Origin: Marinifilum caeruleilacunae
Lineage (GTDB): Bacteria; Bacteroidota; Bacteroidia; Bacteroidales; Marinifilaceae
Length of the DNA stretch: 64,000 nucleotides
Reading direction: 5' to 3'
Assembly (NCBI RefSeq): GCF_013141825.1
Contig: NZ_RZNH01000023.1
Location: 3,812-67,811, forward strand
The notes below the pieces were generated by a model that had not been told where the DNA came from, ran no database searches, and worked only from the letters and a program-made list of their open reading frames with translations. The position numbers and the translations under genes were made by a program. Below are positions 7,456-15,673 of this stretch, piece after piece. Numbering within the stretch: the stretch's first letter is position 1; every line of letters begins with the position of its first letter.

Positions 7456-8196
7456 ATGGCAATTCCAAGACATAAAGTATTTATAAGTTTTCAGCATGGG
7501 TGTCAAGAGAAAAACAAACCATGCGGAACAAAATATATTCTACGTACACCTTCACCACAATTAGGTATACTTTCAACTATTCAAAATCCATTGGTTTCAA
7601 TTCCAATAGTAGAATTTAATAAATGTAATGGCTATTGTGGTCGAAATAGATTAAATCCATTTCAATTAAACTCAAAATGTAGTAATTACGATATTTGTGG
7701 AAACTATTGGAAAGAACGTTTTGAACACCTTTTTTCTTTGAATACGGATGGTTTTGTTAATAAAGCAGTAAATGATGGTGATATTGCATTAGGTTTAAAA
7801 ACTGAAACGATTAGGCAAAAAATTAGAGATGAATTTATTGCAGATGCCACGGTTACGGTAGTGCTTATTGGTCCGAAAACATGGAGCCGAAAATATGTAG
7901 ATTGGGAAATTGGTTCTAGTATAAGAGCTAGTCAAAAAAATCCAAGGTGTGGTTTAATTGGTATTTTTTTGCCAACACATCCAGATTATGGGAAACCAAA
8001 TTATCATCCTAACATCATTCCACCAAGACTTTATGATAACCATAAAAATGGTTTTGCATCTTTGCATCATTGGTCAGAGAATCCTGAAATAGTTCAAGGG
8101 TGGATTCATGATGCTTTTGTTAGAAGAAATAGGATAAATCCAGATAATTCCTATCCAAGTTTTATAAATAATAAATCAGCAAATGGTTGGCAATAA
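7456..8196 (+). CDS. ThsB/MTH538-type TIR-like protein with cysteine-rich insert
   Basis: A 246-residue protein. HKVFISFQH (6-14) and TVTVVLIGPKTWSRKYVDWEI (132-152), with Glu151 after Trp150, then the GLIGIFLP strand, match the TIR-like domain (formerly DUF1863/MTH538) of Thoeris ThsB proteins, which make NAD-derived signals on phage infection. Between strand A and the rest lies an unusual insert of about 80 residues with six cysteines (16, 23, 57, 61, 75, 81) that could bind metal. The C-terminal quarter (PNYHPNIIPPRLYDNHKNGF and beyond) is also typical of longer ThsB-like members. It overlaps the next gene by 14 bp. No ThsA (SIR2-SLOG) or Macro-domain partner is present. Confidence 0.8.
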   Translation: MAIPRHKVFISFQHGCQEKNKPCGTKYILRTPSPQLGILSTIQNPLVSIPIVEFNKCNGYCGRNRLNPFQLNSKCSNYDICGNYWKERFEHLFSLNTDGFVNKAVNDGDIALGLKTETIRQKIRDEFIADATVTVVLIGPKTWSRKYVDWEIGSSIRASQKNPRCGLIGIFLPTHPDYGKPNYHPNIIPPRLYDNHKNGFASLHHWSENPEIVQGWIHDAFVRRNRINPDNSYPSFINNKSANGWQ

Positions 8197-8857
8197 AGTG
8201 CAAATAATTGATGTGTCATTTGACAAAATAGATTGGGTCTTTACTATGTCTATTAGCGTAATTGCTCTTGCAATCTCAGTATTATTAATAATAGTAGGAT
8301 ATCAAATATTTAAATACCTATTTAATTGGAAAAAAAATAATGTCCAAAATGAGATAGTGCCTGTTAAATTAAAATATAAATTGGGTAATGCTGAAATTGA
8401 ATATGAGGTAAAAAGGAGTTATCAAAATATTGAAATCGCTCATAAAATATACATTGAACTCATTACTCGCAAAGCTGCAATTGAAATCGATAAAGACAAA
8501 GATGTTATAGTTGAAGTTTATAATTCATGGTATTCATTGTTTCAAGTCACTAGAGAAGAGTTGAAACAACTTTCAGGTAATTTATTACTTGTTAATGACT
8601 CTTCCGAGTCTTTAATTAAATTATTATCTGATGTTTTAAACATCGGACTAAGACCACATCTTACAGAATATCAGGCAAAGTTTCGTAAATGGTATCAAGA
8701 AAAATTATTGGAAGATGAAAGTAATGGTAGAAGTCCTCAGCAGATTCAAAAAGATTATGATGACTATAACAATTTGATTAACTCGATGAAAGATGTGAAT
8801 AGACTTCTTATTGATTATGCAAAAGAGTTAAAGAAAATTATAAAAGGCAAGGAATAA
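8183..8857 (+). CDS. Single-pass membrane protein of the TIR operon, putative effector
   Basis: A 224-residue protein whose start overlaps the previous gene. One strong transmembrane helix (about 22-45: SISVIALAISVLLIIVGYQI) is followed by a cytoplasmic domain. An in-frame ATG at 8246 would give a protein starting just before this helix. Conserved-looking blocks are IAHKIYIELITRKAAIEID, DVIVEVYNSWYSLFQVTREE, and LRPHLTEYQAKFRKWYQEKL with a following QQIQKDYDDYNNLI segment. I recall this block set from a widespread uncharacterised family found near TIR genes, but I know of no function. By analogy with membrane effectors of other NAD-signal systems it may be the killing or arrest component; this is inference. 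Confidence 0.75.
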   Translation: MVGNKVQIIDVSFDKIDWVFTMSISVIALAISVLLIIVGYQIFKYLFNWKKNNVQNEIVPVKLKYKLGNAEIEYEVKRSYQNIEIAHKIYIELITRKAAIEIDKDKDVIVEVYNSWYSLFQVTREELKQLSGNLLLVNDSSESLIKLLSDVLNIGLRPHLTEYQAKFRKWYQEKLLEDESNGRSPQQIQKDYDDYNNLINSMKDVNRLLIDYAKELKKIIKGKE

Positions 8858-8884
8858 CAGTGTCAACAAAAAATATACGTAATG

Positions 8885-8990
8885 CGGGCTATTGTGCTGG
8901 CTTTTAACTTTAAAGCGATATCTAAATTGTGTAGAGGTTTGATAGGTTTGAACATTGAAATTCTGCACTCCGCATATTTATACCTTTGTA
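8885..8990. repeat. Bacteroidetes-type intergenic repeat, copy 1
   Basis: A ~105-bp segment starting CGGGCTATTGTGCT and containing GTTTGATAGG is recognisably related to the copy at 9889-9994. The ends AATGCGG (8881-8887) and CCGCAT (8970-8975) can pair. It lies between the TIR operon and the gene at 9022. Confidence 0.5.
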
Positions 8991-9021
8991 AACAATACAG
9001 GCTAAGAAAGTAACATCAAAT

Positions 9022-9858
9022 ATGAAAATTAAAGTTGGAAACTGGAAAGTTGACTCAAGGACATTAATTCGCTTAGAATGGAGAAAATATTATCCAAAAC
9101 TCATAATACAAGAAAAGTTTGAAAAACATATAAAGTGGATTCTAAGAGGATTAGCGCTTCTTGGTATTCTTATTAGTTTTTTCGTTTTACCCTACCACGT
9201 TGGAATAATTGTAACCATTGTGTTATTTGCCATTCAGACTCTAATAGAAAAGGCATTGTTTGAATATTCCGTCATGATTGTACAACCATTTCCTGACTTT
9301 AAAATTGACTATGACCAATGGGTGACCAATGGGTACTTCATAACAAACGAAGAAGTTGAAGGATACGAGAATTATCCAAACTATTTTGGACCTGCTTATA
9401 AGGATGAGAACTATGCTTACAATTTTTTTTCATACATAAGAGAGTGGAATCAAAATAGTGACACAGATTTTGATAATAATATTTGCATATCCTTTATTTA
9501 TGAAGATGATGTTAGTTATTCGACTTACTTGTATGCTAATCCAGATAGAAAATGGTTAGATGAATCATTTAATAGCGAAAAAGATAAAATGAAGTTGGAG
9601 AAATATGGCAAAGAACAACAATCTATGGTTATACAAATGGTTTATTGGAAAAATTTGAAAATGACTAATGGTATGTTCTTTACTCAATTCATCGAATCAC
9701 AAAAGAAAAGAGAGAAAAAGGAATTTTACTTTGCTCCATTTATACATAAAAATGGAAAGATTGGATATATAGATGAATTGAAGGTATTAAAAGTAGATTT
9801 CAAAGTTAAAGGACGGTCAGAGTTAACTGAAAATGAAGTCGAATATCATCATAGATAA
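9022..9858 (+). CDS. Membrane protein of unknown function between repeats
   Basis: A 278-residue protein with two adjacent transmembrane helices (about 38-57 and 60-78: WILRGLALLGILISFFVL and VGIIVTIVLFAIQTLI) and a large aromatic and acidic soluble domain (80-278) with WVTNGYFI, NYFGPAYKDENYAY and FAPFIHKNGKIGYIDEL. No named family recognised. It stands alone, on the same strand as the TIR operon but separated by 164 bp, and related intergenic repeats occur on both sides, as in mobile gene cassettes. Membership of the defence operon cannot be excluded. Confidence 0.65.
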   Translation: MKIKVGNWKVDSRTLIRLEWRKYYPKLIIQEKFEKHIKWILRGLALLGILISFFVLPYHVGIIVTIVLFAIQTLIEKALFEYSVMIVQPFPDFKIDYDQWVTNGYFITNEEVEGYENYPNYFGPAYKDENYAYNFFSYIREWNQNSDTDFDNNICISFIYEDDVSYSTYLYANPDRKWLDESFNSEKDKMKLEKYGKEQQSMVIQMVYWKNLKMTNGMFFTQFIESQKKREKKEFYFAPFIHKNGKIGYIDELKVLKVDFKVKGRSELTENEVEYHHR

Positions 9859-9888
9859 GTACTGCTTACATAATTTCATAGTTCATAA

Positions 9889-9994
9889 CGGGTTAAGTGC
9901 TAACTTCAAGGTTAAGTTCTCGCATAAACTCTGGTGTGATTTGATAGAGTAACTTTCCGTAATCCGCTGTCCCCCATACAATTTAACGGCTGAC
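9889..9994. repeat. Bacteroidetes-type intergenic repeat, copy 2
   Basis: Begins CGGGTTAAGTGCT (compare CGGGCTATTGTGCT in copy 1) and contains TGTGATTTGATAGAG (compare GTGTAGAGGTTTGATAGG). Identity is imperfect but the order of motifs is the same. It follows the stop of the gene at 9022-9858 by about 30 bp. Confidence 0.5.
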
Positions 9995-10124
9995 GATAAT
10001 TTATTGAAACTAGATGCAAATAGATTAAATGAAAAAAGGAAATTAGACTTAATAATAGATACTAATATGTATTTGATTCTGATTTGAATAGAAAGCATAT
10101 CATATTGGCGGTAAACCATGCCCA

Positions 10125-10469
10125 TTGAAACCAGAGAATCTTTACAAATTTTATGACACGAATCTTTTAAGTATTGCTTCGTTGCATGAGAACTATTTCT
10201 GGCTATCAAAACCTGAAAGTTTTAATGATCCTTTTGACTGTAATTTAAATCTAATAGAGTTTGAAAATAAGGACAATTTACTAAGCTTTGAATCAGTTAA
10301 AAGAAAATGCGTTTCAAATATTGGAGTAACTTGTTTTACTGAAGAAATAAATGAGTCCTTAATGTGTCCAATTAGCTTTGACATTATACAATTAGCACCC
10401 AGAAATCCAGAATTAGTACCTCTAATTTCTTTTGTATTTAGATCGAACAATCTAAACCTACAACTTTAA
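10125..10469 (+). pseudogene. Truncated DUF2971 protein remnant
   Basis: The reading frame encodes LYKFYDTNLLSIASLHENYF, then SKPESFNDPFDCN, and later GVTCFTEEINESLM. This is the N-terminal third of DUF2971 proteins (normally about 250-300 residues). After NESLM, at about 10364, the expected family continuation (a W/SHYA-type motif) is absent and the frame carries unrelated sequence into the 3' end of the STAND gene on the other strand. No ATG precedes the conserved part: the frame opens at 10092 without a good start and TTG at 10125 is the only candidate. I read it as a 5'- and 3'-damaged gene fragment. Confidence 0.6.
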
Positions 10470-13400
10470 TATCGGTGTCATTATATAAATCTTTTAGTTT
10501 GTTAATCTGCGTTTTGAATTCACTTCTCTTCTTTACTAGGTTGACAATAAGAAAGATTCCTTGAGTTGTACCAAATCCTTTAGGATAATTTGTAATCTTT
10601 TTCTTATAGCGATGGCAGCTTTGATAGTAATCACCTTTCTTCTTTAGTTTTACTTCGTTGTTATCGCTTAGCTTGATTTCTATTATTATTCTACCACTCA
10701 AGCCATATGAAACCAAAAAATCCGGTTTTTTGTCATTTAAGAGCTGAGGTTCACGAATAACGTTTAAATCCGCTTCACGAAATTCTCTCCTTAGAAAGCC
10801 TAGTTCAAATTGCGATTTAATAGTTTTTTGAACAAATTCTTCATGGGCTTTAGCTGGTTTTCTAGTTTTTCCTTTACTATTATCATTCTTTATTAAATCA
10901 AAATCATAAAAGATACGATATCCTCCTTCCGACCTAGCCCAGCGATTAATGTCAGTTTCAATGATATCTTCAGCTACATTGATCAAATCTATTGTTGAAT
11001 AGATCGAACTGAAGTGTTTGTCTTTTTGGATATTGTATTTTCTTACTGAATCCCTTATATTCTTGGGTTTAGATAGGTAATTCATATAGATTCTCTTGGC
11101 TTCAAATAGTTTATATTTTAGCCAATTAACTCCTTTTTTAGATTCATTTTTTAATATCCATTTTTCAAATCGATCAATTGGGATGTAATTTTTATTTGTT
11201 TTAAGGTTATTGAGATACATACAAAATAACTCAAGTAGATACTGAGAGTATAACTCCATCTTTTCATTATTTTCGCTTACTCTTAGGGCGAAGTTCAGTA
11301 GTTTCTCAAAATCATCATATAATTTTAAATCAGGATCAGAAATCTCAAGTAATGCCCTACCAAAAGTTTTACTGGTTAATTCGGACTCTTCACCAGATAC
11401 TATTCGAGCTCCTTCTGACCTAGGTCTAGTGAATTCAAATGCTCTTTCATTTAGTTGTTTAAATCTCCATTTTATAGCACTTTCATTACGATAACGAATT
11501 ATTAATTGTGTATTTGCTTCTTCCGCTACTTTAAGATCATCATCATTACTTTTCGAGAATTTTTCAAATATTTTTAAAAAGTATTCTTCATTGTCTAAGA
11601 GTATGCCAAGAAGATTTAATGATTCTATTCTGTAATATCGATCTATATTTGATGCATCCAGATCTACAAAGTATTGAAGAACTGGAATTGCTTCTTTTAT
11701 ATGATATTTTTTAGCGGTTGCAATTAATGCATTGGGCAAATGGGTTTTTATATCATCAGAAGCGCTGCTGTCATAAACTTCCATTAGGGAGTTTATTTCA
11801 TCATTAGTGATTTGATTGCCCAATAAGGTGAGAACGTTGCGAACGGTATCATTATATGAAAAGGGCAGGATTTGAATTATATTCTTACGAAACTCAGTAA
11901 TATTAATATTTAATTCGTTATTATATTTTGATAGTAAGTTTACGCATGCTATAAATTCATGAATCCAGTTTGTTACGGTGTATGTGCTTCCATTATTCGT
12001 TTTTTCAGTAATTTCAAGTTTAGCACTTTTAGGAGATCTCTGTAAGATATTTATAATTAAATCTTTGAGTCTTTCTTTATCTTCAGATGTTAATTTATTT
12101 ATTAATTTTTCATGGTTAATTATGTAGTAATCAAAAAGATCAGACATGTATCTGTCTTTTTCTGGTTCAAGTTTATAAAGGAATTCAGCATATACAGATT
12201 CATCAGATGATTCTTTTTGGGGATGCCTCTTGTCATATTCCAGCCAGTGTTGCTTGTTTTCCTCGTATTCTTTATGCAATACCCTTTTAGCTATTTCGAC
12301 TACAGATATCTTCTCAGGATATCTATTTTCAATTGTTAAGAAGACGCTTAAAATTTGTACAGATGGGAATAAGGTTGAAAATTTCTCTATAAATTTCTCA
12401 GTTTGTTCTTCTTCAATTAGATGGGCAAAACAAGTTGTAATATCATAGTAGTTACTATTCTTATTATTCGAAGTACTAATATTAGTCATTAAATGGAAAA
12501 GATAATTTTTATCGTGTGACTTTAGTAAATCAAGTAAAGAGAATATGAATTTACCACTTTTTAATTCCCAAATTCTATCATTCAAATAGACGTTGAGAAT
12601 GATGTTATTTAATAGTGTTGAAATTTCTTGATCCCAGAATTTATCAACATTATCTAGGAAGTGAATTAAGTTGTGATCAATTTCTTTTCTCCATTGATCT
12701 TCAAATTGGGAATTAAATTTTATTAATAGTCTTCTATTTTCTAAGCATGAACTTAGAAAGTTTAAAATACTTTCTTTTTTATTCAATTTAGAAATTGCTT
12801 CCCGGGCATAGTAGTCTAGCATCGACATTGAAGGACTCAAGAATGCTTTTATGAAGTGTTGAATTGAGAAATCGTCATCAGGATTTATTTTAGCACAGCC
12901 CCGTATAAATTTCTCCTTATATAAACCTCCTCCTAATTCATAAGTATCTTGAATTTCTTTTAAAGAATCAATATCATTAAAGGAAATTAGAGCTTCCAAA
13001 ATAAATCGAGAGTATGCGGAATCAGCTAGGGTTTTATTTTCTTTTAGCCAGTTTGTAAAATTGCGTTTCCAATAACTAGATTCTGAGCTGACTATACTGT
13101 TTTGTTTTACTAGTCCTTTTACTATGGAAGCTGTATTGCCTCGCTTTACTTCTAGGATAACCCCTTTGCTTCTTCTTGCATCAATAGAGTTTATAAGTAG
13201 TTCTTTATTTTTAGCCGTGTAAAATGTAGGCAATGATTCTTCTACTTCAAAAGGAATCCAGATACCATTATTTTGAAAATATGTAAAAATGAAGTTAAAA
13301 ATGCCAGCTTTTTCTTCTTCAGTAAAACTATTACTATTTGGTCGGATTAATTTAAAAACATCTTCGGTATGAATTATTTTGTGATTATTTCCTGTTGTAA

Positions 13401-14556
13401 AGTTCAATAAGCTTTTAAACAAAGTTGGGTTTAGATCTATTAAGAAAGATAAAGTATTGTACCAAGAAGGCAGTACTTCTTTTAATAGAGGATCAAATGC
13501 AAAATCAAAAATTGATTGCTCAAGGTTTCCTAAACGGTTAATTTCACTTGCTGCTAAATACTCTTGTATTTCAGTATTTTGAAACTCAATTTCATTATTA
13601 GCATTTTTCTTAATTAATGTTCTTTCCCAAAAATCCGGTATATAGTGAATACTATGAGAGGTAAAAATCTCCGATTTAACATCATCCACAATAGTCCAAA
13701 ACTCTTCTTCCGTGATTAAGTTTGTTTGGTTCACCTCCATTATAAGAGCTAGTGTTTGTTGAACTCTTTTTATATAGATATTCTCGTTAATATTATTTGA
13801 AGTTAATTTGTTCGATTCAATAGAGAGGTGACTGTTAATCAACTCATCAAATAGTGAGATCTTCGTTAAATTTAAAACTTTATCAACTCCATCATGTTTG
13901 AATAAGTTTAAAAGTATTTCTAAATATCGGGGAGTTTGTATAACCGAAACTAAATGAGGGGAGCGATACTTTTTCCACACCTTATCAAATTCGTCATCGC
14001 TTAGATTACCATTTTTGAGGAACTCAAAAATACCTTGAGAATCTAATGGGGCAATTGATAAGAAGCAATCAAGAGGGATGTTAGGATTCCATTTTTCAAA
14101 ATGATTAATGCGACAAGAGAGAATAATCTTAGTTTCCTTATTATCTTGAATAAACTCATTAATTTGATCTACTATACCTAAAAAATTATCTCCTTTTACT
14201 TCATCTAAAGCGTCAAAGCAAATAGTGCTCTCACTTATATTCTCTATTTCAAACTCATTCTCCTCAATACAATATTTTGTTTTAAGAATATTTATAATTT
14301 TTTTATCTTGAACTGATTTTAAATCAACGCAAATTGCATTAGGAGTATTTTTAACTAATTCACGCAACAACCTACTTTTTCCAAATCCAGGTTCTCCAAG
14401 TATAGCTACAGTTTTCTTTAATAAGATTTCTTCCCAAGTGTACCTGCTTCCATATAATCCGGTGTTTTTCTTATCAATAAGCTCACTTAGTGATGTATAT
14501 TCTTTTAAATATGGGGTTATGTATTTGCATTCTTCTTGCTTTTGTGATGTTCCCAT
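10438..14556 (-). CDS. NACHT/STAND-like ATPase with C-terminal PD-(D/E)XK nuclease motif
   Basis: A 1372-residue protein, a probable antiphage sensor-effector. A short N-terminal region (1-45) is followed by a NACHT-type P-loop domain. Walker A is GEPGFGKS (54-61) and Walker B is ICFDALDEV (112-120). A sensor-1-like strand IILSCRINH lies near residue 145. Residues ~350-1180 look like irregular helical repeats, as in STAND sensor regions. The last ~200 residues carry KPDFLVSYG (Asp1279), then GRIIIEIKL (Glu1293, Lys1295), the metal-binding PD-(D/E)XK signature of restriction-like nucleases. Known bacterial Avs/NLR-like proteins usually carry effectors at the N-terminus, so this layout is noteworthy. 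It converges on the DUF2971 remnant. Confidence 0.75.
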   Translation of the reverse strand: MGTSQKQEECKYITPYLKEYTSLSELIDKKNTGLYGSRYTWEEILLKKTVAILGEPGFGKSRLLRELVKNTPNAICVDLKSVQDKKIINILKTKYCIEENEFEIENISESTICFDALDEVKGDNFLGIVDQINEFIQDNKETKIILSCRINHFEKWNPNIPLDCFLSIAPLDSQGIFEFLKNGNLSDDEFDKVWKKYRSPHLVSVIQTPRYLEILLNLFKHDGVDKVLNLTKISLFDELINSHLSIESNKLTSNNINENIYIKRVQQTLALIMEVNQTNLITEEEFWTIVDDVKSEIFTSHSIHYIPDFWERTLIKKNANNEIEFQNTEIQEYLAASEINRLGNLEQSIFDFAFDPLLKEVLPSWYNTLSFLIDLNPTLFKSLLNFTTGNNHKIIHTEDVFKLIRPNSNSFTEEEKAGIFNFIFTYFQNNGIWIPFEVEESLPTFYTAKNKELLINSIDARRSKGVILEVKRGNTASIVKGLVKQNSIVSSESSYWKRNFTNWLKENKTLADSAYSRFILEALISFNDIDSLKEIQDTYELGGGLYKEKFIRGCAKINPDDDFSIQHFIKAFLSPSMSMLDYYAREAISKLNKKESILNFLSSCLENRRLLIKFNSQFEDQWRKEIDHNLIHFLDNVDKFWDQEISTLLNNIILNVYLNDRIWELKSGKFIFSLLDLLKSHDKNYLFHLMTNISTSNNKNSNYYDITTCFAHLIEEEQTEKFIEKFSTLFPSVQILSVFLTIENRYPEKISVVEIAKRVLHKEYEENKQHWLEYDKRHPQKESSDESVYAEFLYKLEPEKDRYMSDLFDYYIINHEKLINKLTSEDKERLKDLIINILQRSPKSAKLEITEKTNNGSTYTVTNWIHEFIACVNLLSKYNNELNINITEFRKNIIQILPFSYNDTVRNVLTLLGNQITNDEINSLMEVYDSSASDDIKTHLPNALIATAKKYHIKEAIPVLQYFVDLDASNIDRYYRIESLNLLGILLDNEEYFLKIFEKFSKSNDDDLKVAEEANTQLIIRYRNESAIKWRFKQLNERAFEFTRPRSEGARIVSGEESELTSKTFGRALLEISDPDLKLYDDFEKLLNFALRVSENNEKMELYSQYLLELFCMYLNNLKTNKNYIPIDRFEKWILKNESKKGVNWLKYKLFEAKRIYMNYLSKPKNIRDSVRKYNIQKDKHFSSIYSTIDLINVAEDIIETDINRWARSEGGYRIFYDFDLIKNDNSKGKTRKPAKAHEEFVQKTIKSQFELGFLRREFREADLNVIREPQLLNDKKPDFLVSYGLSGRIIIEIKLSDNNEVKLKKKGDYYQSCHRYKKKITNYPKGFGTTQGIFLIVNLVKKRSEFKTQINKLKDLYNDTDIKVVGLDCSI

Positions 14557-14727
14557 TAGAAATAAAAATAAGATTATTAATATCTTTTATGTATTTTCTC
14601 AATACCATGTCTAATGTAATAAATATTAGTTATGGTTTTAATGATATTTTGTCTTTTATTAAAGTGTATGTCTCCAGATAAAAATTGTTTAACGTTCGAG
14701 AAAAGTGAACTTTTTTACTTGAAGATA

Positions 14728-14952
14728 TACAAGTTTCGATCTATTAAAAGATACAAGCACTATTTTGATGCCGACCAGCGGTATGATTTGGGAAGTGATA
14801 CCAAAGAGCAAAACAACTTGTATGAGGATAATGCTAATGCCGGAAAATTAAAGGAACTGAAGAAAGAATTGAAAAAATACCTGGCATTTTCGGAGAGTAC
14901 AAAACCAAATAATGAGTTTGGAGCCTGCTCATCTTTCCCGACAAACAACTAG
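14728..14952 (+). pseudogene. Sulfatase C-terminal fragment
   Basis: The frame YKFRSIKRYKHYF, DADQRYDLGSDTKEQNNLYED, KLKELKKELKKYL is the characteristic C-terminus of formylglycine-dependent sulfatases (YxY, YDLxxDPxExxNL, helix). The rest of the enzyme, including the catalytic CxPSR region, is absent upstream, where the STAND gene's promoter side begins. It is therefore a leftover of a gene disrupted by insertion or deletion at this boundary. Confidence 0.65.
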
Positions 14953-15436
14953 ATTCGTGAGTTAATTTGCATTAATCGATTACATATGTGAAAAATGAAG
15001 TTTTTCATTACGAGAGCAAGGATTATGGAATTAACATCCCATCCCTGCTACCTCATTTTCATGGATCAACTATTTGGGGAACAAAGATTTTTTCTCATTA
15101 GTTTCAAATACAGCAGGTGTGAAAACCATTCTTTATACATTTGATTCTAATAGCACGAAGAGCTATAAAGATGAATTTATTAATAAAGTACGCCACAATC
15201 CATAACTACCTAAAAATTAATAGGGAGTAAATTAGGGTATGCTTCCAAAAATCAAAATGCATAACTCACACAACAACTAATAGTTGCAAAGAAGGATTTA
15301 AGTTCTGATGGAACTTACATCTAATTCTTCAGACATATTATTGTGGAATATTCATTTCACATTTGAATATCTCCAATGGGATAATTAATTAAAGAAAATT
15401 CAAAAACGGCAACAAAAGCGGCAACATTAAAAACGA
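14953..15436. other. Intergenic boundary region with no intact gene
   Basis: Stop-rich sequence without a credible full gene. A 46-codon open stretch at 15068-15205 (containing NTAGVKTILYTFD) lacks a start and could be the tail of another decayed gene. Close to the tRNA side are short CGGCAAC repeats (15406-15425). This is where an element inserted at the tRNA-Cys 3' end would have its junction, but no second copy of the tRNA end is visible in the window. Confidence 0.45.
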
Positions 15437-15470
15437 AAAAACCCGCAACTAATTATTAGTTACGGGTTTT
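15437..15470 (-). terminator. Terminator of tRNA-Cys
   Basis: AAAACCCG and AACTAAT pair with ATTAGTT and CGGGTTTT in an almost perfect stem. On the minus strand the hairpin is followed by a T-rich tract (A-run at 15431-15441 on plus). It lies 15 nt past the tRNA 3' end. Confidence 0.75.
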
Positions 15471-15485
15471 GAGATTTTCATCTTG

Positions 15486-15556
15486 AGGTCTCTGGCGGAT
15501 TCGAACCGCCGTAGATGGTTTTGCAGACCACTGCCTAGCCACTCGGCCAAGAGACC
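15486..15556 (-). tRNA. tRNA-Cys (anticodon GCA)
   Basis: A 71-nt cloverleaf on the minus strand. The acceptor stem is GGTCTCT/AGAGACC. The D-arm is GGCCGAGTGGCTAGGC-like, the anticodon loop is CTGCAAA (GCA) and the T-arm has GGTTCGAATCC. The discriminator base is U, an identity base of Cys tRNAs. CCA is not encoded. It marks the border between accessory DNA (lower coordinates) and core genes, and its 3' end faces the accessory region, the usual polarity for tRNA-targeted integration. Confidence 0.95.
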
Positions 15557-15576
15557 CTTTTTCCTTAAAGGCGTTG

Positions 15577-15609
15577 CAAAGATATAAATTTCTGTTTTAC
15601 CTGTGCAAA
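15577..15609 (-). promoter_or_regulatory. Promoter of tRNA-Cys
   Basis: On the minus strand TTTG (15609-15606), a 21-nt spacer and TATCTTTG (15584-15577) match the Bacteroidetes primary-sigma consensus TTTG/TAnnTTTG. Spacing to the tRNA start is about 20 nt. Confidence 0.75.
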
Positions 15610-15673
15610 CTTTTTGGAAGCTTTTGTAACAAAAAAATTACAGGAAAAATGCAACGCTAGTATTATCAATAGC

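Noticed and set aside
6975-8857. Canonical type I or II Thoeris system
   Set aside because: No SIR2-SLOG (ThsA) or Macro-domain membrane effector is encoded in or next to the operon, and a second, different TIR protein is present.
8881-9994. Integron attC sites and gene cassette
   Set aside because: No integron integrase and no proper R'/R'' core sites; only partial pairing of repeat ends. Kept as generic repeats.
12230-12448. Plus-strand 72-residue ORF inside the STAND gene
   Set aside because: Antisense shadow of a long, clearly coding frame; no family features.
14490-14681. 63-residue hydrophobic ORF at the start of the STAND gene
   Set aside because: Overlaps the N-terminus of the STAND gene antisense; composition reflects AT-rich DNA.
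1-15436. Insertion sequence or DDE transposase remnants
   Set aside because: No transposase motif or paired terminal inverted repeats were recognised.
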